The translations under genes and the position numbers were made by a program. The notes under the pieces are model-generated. The model had not been told where the DNA came from, did not search any database, and was given only the letters and a program-made list of their open reading frames with translations. A stretch of DNA of 64,000 nucleotides from Halorussus lipolyticus (lineage in GTDB: Archaea > Halobacteriota > Halobacteria > Halobacteriales > Haladaptataceae), in contig NZ_CP119804.1 of assembly GCF_029338375.1 (NCBI RefSeq), positions 2,686,955 to 2,750,954 of the forward strand, written 5' to 3'. Shown piece by piece: positions 58,241 to 64,000 of the stretch (position 1 is its first letter; each line of letters opens with the position of its first letter).

Positions 58241-59719
58241 TCAGTCCGAGACGAGGCGGGCCACCAGCGCCAGCGGTGCCAGCAGGAGTCGCCCGAGGAC
58301 GAGCAACTCGCGGGGGTAGGTATCGGGCTTGCGGACGTTCACCGGTCGGTCCAGTCGTCGGTCCGCTCGAACCGCGTTCGCGGCGTGCAGTCCGGTCGTG
58401 ACCGCGCCCTCCATCGACACGAGGTCGGCGTGCGAGCGACAGTAGTCGCCCGCCAGATAGAGGTTCGAGAGACTGGTCGTGGGACCGGGCCGGTACTTCC
58501 AGATGCCGACCTCGTTCATGAACAGCGGTTCGTCGTCGTGGGGTTGCAGGTACGTTGTGCGAACCTCGTCGTCGTCGAAGTCGGGGAGATAGGGCCGCAG
58601 GTCGTCCAGCAGTTCGCTGGTCGCCGTCTCGTCGTCCAGTCCTCGAAGCGTCTCGTAGTCCGAGGCGATGAGGTTGAGGACAGTCCCATCGTCGTCCTCG
58701 TCGTTCCACCACTGGGAGACATCGACGTAAGAGAGACCGTACTCCGAACCCAGCAGGTTCACGTGGTCGCGGGGAATCTCGGGCAGTTTCCGGTCGAAGT
58801 GAACGTGGAGCGCCGCCATCGGGCGCGAGTCGAGGTACTTGAGGTTCGACAGTTCGGGTGCCGCCTCGTGAAGGTCGTCGTCAACGAGGTCCACGGCCTT
58901 CTCGACGGGGACGGCCAGCACCACCGACTCGGCCGACCGCTCGACTCGACCGTCGTCCTCGGTCTCCACGACCACCGATTCGATGCCCTCCTCGCCCGGC
59001 ACGAGTTCGACCACCGGAGTCTCCTTCTCGATGTCGCATCCGAGTTCTCGGAGGCGCTCCTCGAAGGGGTCGATGAGGCCGGACTGGAGGTCGGTCCGCA
59101 GGATGCTGTGCATCGGTAGGGGGTTGCGTGCCCAGTAGCGCATCATGTTCCGCATCGTCATCGCGCTCACGTCGTAGGTCGGTACCGAGATGCCCTTGAG
59201 AATCAAGTCCTGAAATCGCTTGGCGACCGACTCTTTCCCGTAGAATCTGGACTTGAGAAACCCATTGATGGTGATTTGGTCGAGCGCGTCCCGGCGGCGG
59301 TAGGGTTGGGACATCAGGTCGAGCGAGGCGTAGAAGAACAGGAACATGTCCGTAGGCGACATGACGCCGGCCCGGAGGTTGTGAAAGAGGTACCGCGCCG
59401 AGGTGAGATTCCGGAAAGTGCGGTAGTTGGGATGGTCGCCGTCGCGCAACTGGTGGAAGTCAGAGACGCCCTCGAAGTTGTCCCGAATCCCCAGTTCGTC
59501 CACGATGCGCCAGACGTTCTCGTACCACTCCGGGAAGATATGATAGCCGTGTTCCTCGACGTTGCCGTCTACCATCGAAGCCCCGGCCTTCCCGCCGAGT
59601 CGGTCGGTGGCTTCCACGATGGTCGTGTCGCACCCGCGTCGTTGGAGTTCGTAGGCCGCGGTCATCCCGGCGAGGCCACCGCCGACGACCAGTACGTCCT
59701 CCTCGTTGCCCGAATTCAT
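58241..59719 (-). CDS. FAD-dependent desaturase/dehydroxylase-like protein
   Basis: Flavoprotein of 492 residues of the phytoene-desaturase/zeta-carotene-desaturase/HpnE-like group. N-terminal dinucleotide site VLVVGGGLAGMTAAYELQRRG, the EATDRLGGKAGASMVDGNVEEHGYHIF region, and the C-terminal FAD motif NLYLAGDYCRSHADLVSMEGAVTTGLHAA are present. It ends with a short hydrophobic, basic tail (LLLAPLALVARLV) that could associate with membrane. It may act in carotenoid or isoprenoid metabolism; exact reaction unknown. Confidence 0.88.
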   Translation of the reverse strand: MNSGNEEDVLVVGGGLAGMTAAYELQRRGCDTTIVEATDRLGGKAGASMVDGNVEEHGYHIFPEWYENVWRIVDELGIRDNFEGVSDFHQLRDGDHPNYRTFRNLTSARYLFHNLRAGVMSPTDMFLFFYASLDLMSQPYRRRDALDQITINGFLKSRFYGKESVAKRFQDLILKGISVPTYDVSAMTMRNMMRYWARNPLPMHSILRTDLQSGLIDPFEERLRELGCDIEKETPVVELVPGEEGIESVVVETEDDGRVERSAESVVLAVPVEKAVDLVDDDLHEAAPELSNLKYLDSRPMAALHVHFDRKLPEIPRDHVNLLGSEYGLSYVDVSQWWNDEDDDGTVLNLIASDYETLRGLDDETATSELLDDLRPYLPDFDDDEVRTTYLQPHDDEPLFMNEVGIWKYRPGPTTSLSNLYLAGDYCRSHADLVSMEGAVTTGLHAANAVRADRRLDRPVNVRKPDTYPRELLVLGRLLLAPLALVARLVSD

Positions 59720-59798
59720 AATAATTTAGTTACTTAGTGACGGTAAAAGATTTTCGAGAACCGAACCCGTTTTGTGGATGAACCGACTCCACCCTTCC

Positions 59799-60479
59799 AT
59801 GAGCGTCCGCGAGGAGTTCGACGATTGGGCGGCCGACGGCCGCGACAAGGGGATGGAGGACCGCCACTGGAACACCGCGAAGTACGTACTCGCTCGGATG
59901 CCGGTCGAGGAGGGCGAGACGGTCCTCGACCTCGGAACCGGAAGCGGGTACGCTGTCCGCGCGCTTCGAGACACCCAGTCTGCGGGCCGGGCCTACGGTC
60001 TCGACGGGTCGCCCGAGATGGCGCGCAACGCGACCGACTACACCGACGACTCGCAGGTCGGCTTTCTGGTCGGCGACTTCGACCACCTGCCCTTCGCCGA
60101 CGACAGCATCGACCACGTGTTCACGATGGAGGCGTTCTACTACGCCAACGACCCCCACCAGACCCTTCGGGAGGTCGCCCGCGTCCTCCGGCCCGGCGGG
60201 ACCTTCTTCTGCGCCGTGAACTACTACGACGAGAACGTCCATTCCCACTCGTGGCAGGACAACATCGAGGTGGAGATGACGCGCTGGTCGGCAGACGAGT
60301 ACCGCGAGGCCTTCCGCGATGCGGGCCTCTACGTCGCCGAACAGGACAATATCCCGGACCGCGACACCGAGATTCCGGACGAAAGCGAGTTCCCCACCGA
60401 CAGTTGGGACTCGCGCGAGGACATGGTTGAACGCTATCGGGAGTTCGGGACCCTGCTGACGGTCGGCGTCGCTCCCTGA
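59799..60479 (+). CDS. Class I SAM-dependent methyltransferase
   Basis: Methyltransferase of 226 residues. SAM motif I VLDLGTGSGYAVRAL, motif II-like YGLDGSPEMARNA, motif III GDFDHLPFADDSIDHVFTME and motif VRPGGTFF are clear, as in UbiE/COQ5-like enzymes. The C-terminal part with DSWDSREDMVERYREFG is substrate binding by position. The ATG at 59799 (MSVREEFDDWAADGRDKG) is preferred; earlier starts at 59772 and 59778 are possible. Divergent from the desaturase-like gene, sharing a short AT-rich promoter region. Confidence 0.9.
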   Translation: MSVREEFDDWAADGRDKGMEDRHWNTAKYVLARMPVEEGETVLDLGTGSGYAVRALRDTQSAGRAYGLDGSPEMARNATDYTDDSQVGFLVGDFDHLPFADDSIDHVFTMEAFYYANDPHQTLREVARVLRPGGTFFCAVNYYDENVHSHSWQDNIEVEMTRWSADEYREAFRDAGLYVAEQDNIPDRDTEIPDESEFPTDSWDSREDMVERYREFGTLLTVGVAP

Positions 60480-60482
60480 ACG

Positions 60483-60689
60483 CTACTCGCCGGCTAACTC
60501 GTACCTGTCGCCGTCTCGATTCACTGCTCCGTCTTCGACCATCTCGGTCAGCGCGCGCTCCACGTCACCCGGTTCCACGTCGGGACCGGCTAGCACGACA
60601 TCCAGCGTCGCCTTGCTCACGGTGTCGGTCCCGCGCTCCTCCCGTTGGTCGGCGAGGACGCGCCGGATTCGGGTCTTCAGGTCGGACAT
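60483..60689 (-). CDS. Small winged-helix-like protein
   Basis: A 68-residue protein, MSDLKTRIRRVLADQREERG onwards, with helices and a hairpin DGAVNRDGDRYELAGE like a minimal winged helix. It follows the DUF1684 gene by three bases on the same strand and is probably cotranscribed. Target unknown. Confidence 0.6.
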   Translation of the reverse strand: MSDLKTRIRRVLADQREERGTDTVSKATLDVVLAGPDVEPGDVERALTEMVEDGAVNRDGDRYELAGE

Positions 60690-60692
60690 GAT

Positions 60693-61274
60693 TCAGGCCT
60701 TCTCTCCCGCGCGAATCTCGACTTCGAGCCAGTTCTCCTCGGGCGGAAGCGGGCAGGCGAACGTCTCGCTGTAGGCGCAAAAGGGCGAGTACGCGAGGTT
60801 GAAGTCCAGCGGGAGTTCGTCGGTGTCCGAGAGGTCGCCCTCGATTTCGAACTCCATGTATCGGCCGTCTTGGTGGGTCTGCTGGCCGGTGGTCTTGTCG
60901 CGGAAGGGGACGAACAGGCCGTCTTGGCCCTCCTGCTGGTAGGCTGAGAGTTCGAGCGACTCGGCGTCGTCGCCCTCGCCGAGTTCGAAGTGGAGCGTGG
61001 CGACTCGGAGGTATCGTTGCGGAGCGCCCGCGCTGACCTCCATCTCGACCGGTTCGGGTTGGTCGTGGGCCTCGACGCTCGCGGTGACGCGATAGTCGGG
61101 GTCGGGGTCGAAGTAGTCGAGGCCGTCGAAGTCGTCGCGGTCCTCGGGCGGGATGGGCGACTGGCGATGCTCGGCGAAGAAGTCGTCTTTCTGTTGGCGG
61201 TGGGACTGGAGTTGTTCGCGCCACTCCTCGGGGTCGAAGTCGTCGGACTCTGCGTTGTTCGCGCCGTCGGTCAT
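60693..61274 (-). CDS. DUF1684 family protein
   Basis: Acidic protein of 193 residues. DUF1684 members are recognised by EWREQLQSHRQQKDDFFAEH near the N-terminus, the beta strands with YLRVATLHFELGEGD and the C-terminal LPLDFNLAYSPFCAYSETFACPLPPEENWL, all visible here. Function unknown; cytoplasmic. ATG at 61274 chosen, since the upstream in-frame stretch is AT-rich and outside haloarchaeal codon use. Confidence 0.9.
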   Translation of the reverse strand: MTDGANNAESDDFDPEEWREQLQSHRQQKDDFFAEHRQSPIPPEDRDDFDGLDYFDPDPDYRVTASVEAHDQPEPVEMEVSAGAPQRYLRVATLHFELGEGDDAESLELSAYQQEGQDGLFVPFRDKTTGQQTHQDGRYMEFEIEGDLSDTDELPLDFNLAYSPFCAYSETFACPLPPEENWLEVEIRAGEKA

Positions 61275-61480
61275 GGTCGGCCGTAGTCGTTCGCGCCGGG
61301 TAATGTTTCTCATCATGCTGTCCGTGAATTCGCCGTGAGTCGAACGACGTACAGACCAACCGTCATTAACCCGCCGCAAAGAAATATTTAGATTGCTTAG
61401 ATAAACATATAGATATGCTAAAATCACCTCTACAATTCTCGAAGAGATAGGACCGACTAGACGCTCTGACAATCTGTGGT

Positions 61481-61675
61481 ATGAAAACCCGCACGGTGCG
61501 GCAACACCGCGCGGTACAAATGAAAGTCTGGATTATCTCTCTACTGTTGGTTGCGCTGATGTTGTCGTGTCTCCTCGGTCTTCGGTTGGTGCCGAGCCGT
61601 TGGGACTGTGTTGACTTGAAAGTCAGGCCTTGGGGTCTGACTGTGTCGGCGAAGAGTATCGACGACCCTGAGTAG
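61481..61675 (+). CDS. Possible small membrane protein
   Basis: A 64-residue frame with one hydrophobic helix, VWIISLLLVALMLSCLLGL, after a basic N-terminus. Codon use is mixed and AT-richer than usual. No homologue known to me; only a candidate. ATG at 61481; an internal Met at residue 14 is another possible start. Confidence 0.4.
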   Translation: MKTRTVRQHRAVQMKVWIISLLLVALMLSCLLGLRLVPSRWDCVDLKVRPWGLTVSAKSIDDPE

Positions 61676-61781
61676 GGGCGAAGGAAATCCGCCTTGGTGG
61701 GGTTGCAAGATTCCAGTCACGTTTTCCAGCAGTCGCCGACGAGAACGCGGGTCTTTTCCCGTCCTACTCCCTACCAGCGGT

Positions 61782-62207
61782 ATGGACAAGCGCGAGCAGT
61801 TCCTCGCCGGCGAGCGACCCGAGGACGTAGCGGTGTTCCTCGCGGACTCGTTCGTCGACGGCGAGGGCGACGGACTGGCGAAGCACGGCGAGGAGGTCGA
61901 AGACGGCGTGGTCCTCGTCGTCGAGGGCGACCAAGGCCGAAGCGTGTTCAAGACTGCCACCGGCATGGACGCGATGGGGTTCGCAAAGCAGGCGATGGGC
62001 ACCGAGGGCGGCGAAATAGCGCGGGACCTCGCAGGTGGCGACTGTCCCGACTGCGACGGTGACAGCGAGTTCGTCTTCGCCTTCGCCGAGGAGCAAAACG
62101 AGGAGGTCGGCGGCCTCTACGGTGAGGGCGATGTCATCCACGCCTACTCCTACTGCGAGTGCGGCACGGCGTATTCGGACAAGTGGGTCGCGGGCGACGA
62201 GGAGTAG
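61782..62207 (+). CDS. DUF5807 family protein
   Basis: Acidic haloarchaeal protein of 141 residues. MDKREQFLAGERPEDVAVFL opens the family-typical sequence; GDCPDCDGDSEFVFAFAEEQ and SYCECGTAYSDKWV supply a four-cysteine zinc-like site (C88, C91, C128, C130). Function unknown. It is followed by the repeat at 62261. Confidence 0.85.
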   Translation: MDKREQFLAGERPEDVAVFLADSFVDGEGDGLAKHGEEVEDGVVLVVEGDQGRSVFKTATGMDAMGFAKQAMGTEGGEIARDLAGGDCPDCDGDSEFVFAFAEEQNEEVGGLYGEGDVIHAYSYCECGTAYSDKWVAGDEE

Positions 62208-62260
62208 CGTTCTTCGATAGTTTCGGTCTCGTTTGTAATCGGTAACGCGAAGACATTTTA

Positions 62261-62400
62261 GAAAGCCCCCGCCCGGTCACGGTCGCTCTGCGGGATATTT
62301 CGCGCCTCTCCGCACCGCCCGGCGCGAAATAGTGGCCCGCAGAGACGACCACGGGCCTCCGGCCCGCGACCGGGCGGCCCCTTTCAGTCCACCCAGACGG
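62261..62400 (+). repeat. Covarying palindromic repeat, copy B
   Basis: Outer stem 62269-62282 with 62364-62377, middle stem CTCTGCGGG (62286-62294) with CCCGCAGAG (62336-62344), apical stem TTTCGCGCC (62298-62306) with GGCGCGAAA (62321-62329) around the 14-base loop tctccgcaccgccc. The order and loop match copy A while stem bases differ in both arms. Downstream ccacccagacgg is shared with the truncated copy at 51744-51780. Confidence 0.85.
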
Positions 62401-62533
62401 TCAGCCGTGCCACCGAGCGTTGCCGGTGGTCAGTATCGCCTCTGTTTTCCGTCAGTCGGAGACTTGGAGCGTCCCCGAGGAGCGCGTCGATTCTAGCCCA
62501 AGCCGTTTTCCCGCTCTCTGCCGCAGGACCGCC

Positions 62534-62812
62534 ATGGGGGACTACGAGCGAGTCGCAATCGAGGACTGGAACGGCATCGTCAGCCACCTCCGCGAGTTCG
62601 CGGCGGGCGGCGACATCTCCGAGAGCGGCGAGGGCATCGAGATTGCGGTCGGAAGCGCCACCTTCTCGGTCACCAAGGACGGCCGGGTCTCTGCCGGAAT
62701 GCCCCTCCACGACTTCGAGGACGGCGGCGTCGAGGCCCTCTACTTCGACCACGACGCCGAGGCCATCCGCGTCGAGGGCGGGGACCTCTCCTACGAGTTC
62801 CGGAAACCCTGA
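62534..62812 (+). CDS. Conserved hypothetical haloarchaeal protein
   Basis: A 92-residue acidic protein: MGDYERVAIEDWNGIVSHLR opens a helical segment, then short beta strands IEIAVGSATFSVTKDGRVSA and YFDHDAEAIRVEGGDLSYEF. Small alpha/beta protein of unknown function. ATG at 62534; the earlier in-frame extension lies in repeat-flanking DNA. Confidence 0.75.
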   Translation: MGDYERVAIEDWNGIVSHLREFAAGGDISESGEGIEIAVGSATFSVTKDGRVSAGMPLHDFEDGGVEALYFDHDAEAIRVEGGDLSYEFRKP

Positions 62813-62877
62813 GGCACCCTCGACCCGCCGGCCTGTCGTCGTAAGCGGTTTCATCCCGCGGTGCCTCGACTTCGCCG

Positions 62878-63876
62878 ATGACCGATTCCGAGGAGACCGG
62901 GGAAACTCCGCCGACGGACGCCAGCGAACCCGCCCCCGAGGTCGCCGCGGTCGGGAGCGCCCTCGTGGACCGAATGTACGCGCTGACCAACCTCCCGGAA
63001 CCCGACGGCGGCGCGTTCGTCCGCGACGAGGAGACCGCAGTCGGCGGCGTCTCTGCGAACGTCGCGTCTGCACTCACTCGCTTGGGCCGGGACACCGGCG
63101 TCGTGGCCCGACTCGGCGACGACGAGGCCGCCGACCGCGTGCTGGCCGACCTCCGAAATCGGGGCATCGACGCCCGGCGCGTCCGCCGCGGAAACCCCGA
63201 CGAGCAGACCTCCTACTCGCTGGTCCTCCGGGGCCCCGACGGCGAGCGCATGATAATCGCGGGCGGCGAGAGCGTCCCGAACCTCCGACTCGACGCCGCC
63301 GACCGTGACTACCTCCGAAACGCGGACCTCGTGTTCACCAGCGCCTACGCCCCGGACCCGGTGGTCTCTGCTCTCGCCGACGCCGCCGCAAATACCGGCC
63401 CCGACGACGATTTTCCGCCGCTGGCCTTCGACCTCGCGGGTCCGCTCTCGGAACTCCAGAATCGCGCCACCCGTCCGGAGACCATCGACGCCCTCCTGCC
63501 GGTCTGCGACCTGTTCGTCGCCAACGAGGTCTCTGCCCGGTCGTACCTCGGCGAGGACCCCCGCGAAGCAATCGAACTCCTCCGGGACCGAGGAGTCCGC
63601 CGGGCCGCCCTCACTCGCGGGACCGACGGCGCGCTCCTGCTAACCGAGAAAGACGAAATCATCGAAATCCCCGCGTTCGAGGTCGAGACCGCCGACACCA
63701 CTGGTGCCGGTGACGCTTTTACCGCGGGCCTGCTCCACGGGTGGCTTCTCGGAAATCGCGCCCCGGAAGACGCCGGGCGATTCGCCGCTGGCACCGCCGC
63801 GCTCAACTGTACCGCCGAGAACGCCCGCGGCGGCCTGCCGACCGCGGAAGAAGTAGCGCAGTTCCTCGGAAGTTAG
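62878..63876 (+). CDS. PfkB family carbohydrate kinase
   Basis: Sugar or nucleoside kinase of 332 residues. The ribokinase-type motif near the N-terminus is VGGVSANVASALTRLGRD and the signature DTTGAGDAFTAGLLHGWLLG (Asp is the catalytic base) is at about residues 275-294. VAAVGSALVDRMYAL is the first strand. Family members phosphorylate fructose, ribose, KDG or nucleosides; the substrate is unclear. It ends overlapping the convergent BtpA-like gene by three bases. Confidence 0.93.
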   Translation: MTDSEETGETPPTDASEPAPEVAAVGSALVDRMYALTNLPEPDGGAFVRDEETAVGGVSANVASALTRLGRDTGVVARLGDDEAADRVLADLRNRGIDARRVRRGNPDEQTSYSLVLRGPDGERMIIAGGESVPNLRLDAADRDYLRNADLVFTSAYAPDPVVSALADAAANTGPDDDFPPLAFDLAGPLSELQNRATRPETIDALLPVCDLFVANEVSARSYLGEDPREAIELLRDRGVRRAALTRGTDGALLLTEKDEIIEIPAFEVETADTTGAGDAFTAGLLHGWLLGNRAPEDAGRFAAGTAALNCTAENARGGLPTAEEVAQFLGS

Positions 63877-64000
63877 CGCACTTCGTCTGCGGCCGCGACC
63901 AACTCCTCGACTCGCTCGACCGAGACGGGGTTGGTCGTCTCGCCGCCCTCCTTCAGCGCGGTGCCGACGATAGCCCCGTCGGCGACTTCGAGCAAGTCGG
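63873..64000 (-). CDS. BtpA family TIM-barrel protein, partial
   Basis: Only the last 41 residues are in the window, running off its right edge. They read DLLEVADGAIVGTALKEGGE, then TTNPVSVERVEELV, ending AAADEVR, the C-terminal barrel helix region of BtpA/SgcQ-type proteins, with the phosphate-like loop DGAIVGTALKEGG. Neighbouring PfkB kinase is convergent. Function of archaeal BtpA is unsettled. Confidence 0.75.
   Translation of the reverse strand, partial: DLLEVADGAIVGTALKEGGETTNPVSVERVEELVAAADEVR

Overview
The window comes from a halophilic archaeon (class Halobacteria). Coding DNA is GC-rich, proteins are rich in Asp and Glu, secreted proteins carry twin-arginine or lipobox signals, and several genes are archaeal markers: Orc1/Cdc6, replication factor C small subunit, ribosomal protein S6e, an archaeal-type alanyl-tRNA synthetase, a SAMP2-like ubiquitin-fold domain and amphi-Trp and DUF-type haloarchaeal families. 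The sequence does not settle the genus. It reads as ordinary chromosome broken by short AT-rich accessory islands.

Layout. 1-1.4 kb: AT-rich end with a Tat-exported protein, next to an orc1/cdc6 gene. 2.6-14 kb: housekeeping and metabolism (winged-helix regulator, MacB-like ABC pair, rpiA, DUF1931 histone-fold protein, LarB, small zinc finger, GIY-YIG protein, SDR, FMN reductase, MFS, phosphohexomutase). 14.1-15.7 kb: low-GC membrane proteins and a dispersed repeat. 15.7-25.5 kb: GNAT, a SAMP2-redoxin fusion, a bactofilin-like membrane protein, rfcS, an ABC exporter and alaS. 25.5-29.7 kb: YihY-type membrane protein, a tnpB-only insertion sequence with its guide-RNA end lying on the 3' end of the next gene, and rps6e. 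30-35 kb: SOUL protein and nosL/nosDFY without nosZ. 35-38.8 kb: a PD-(D/E)XK-like protein and an accessory island with a terpene-synthase-like gene. 38.8-43.5 kb: aldehyde dehydrogenase, then a DUF7504-like/CHAT protease pair. 43.8-53.9 kb: Spo0M, AzlCD, an RNA-ligase-fold protein lacking its usual nucleophilic lysine, a beta-CASP nuclease, an amidohydrolase, an SDR and small zinc proteins. 54-57 kb: an AT-rich membrane-protein gene, an M20 peptidase, and an intron-containing tRNA-Lys whose 3' end is duplicated 167 bp downstream. 57-64 kb: RecA-like protein, FAD desaturase-like protein, methyltransferase, DUF1684, DUF5807, PfkB kinase and a partial BtpA gene.

Genes that work together: the overlapping ABC pairs (5944-6747/4703-5944 and 19737-20540/20537-22252), nosD-nosF-nosY joined by 4-base start/stop overlaps with nosL divergent, azlC-azlD with a 4-base overlap, and GNAT coupled to the SAMP2-redoxin gene.

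The best candidates for something undescribed are: (i) a dispersed repeat, two full copies and one internally deleted copy, folding into nested stems in which both arms change together between copies; (ii) the SAMP2-redoxin fusion with an internal diglycine; (iii) a protein with DDxxE and NxxxTxxxE motifs spaced as in class I terpene synthases; (iv) the DUF7504-like/CHAT gene pair; and (v) a NosL-like domain fused onto NosD. No similarity search was possible, so family names rest on motifs and recall.
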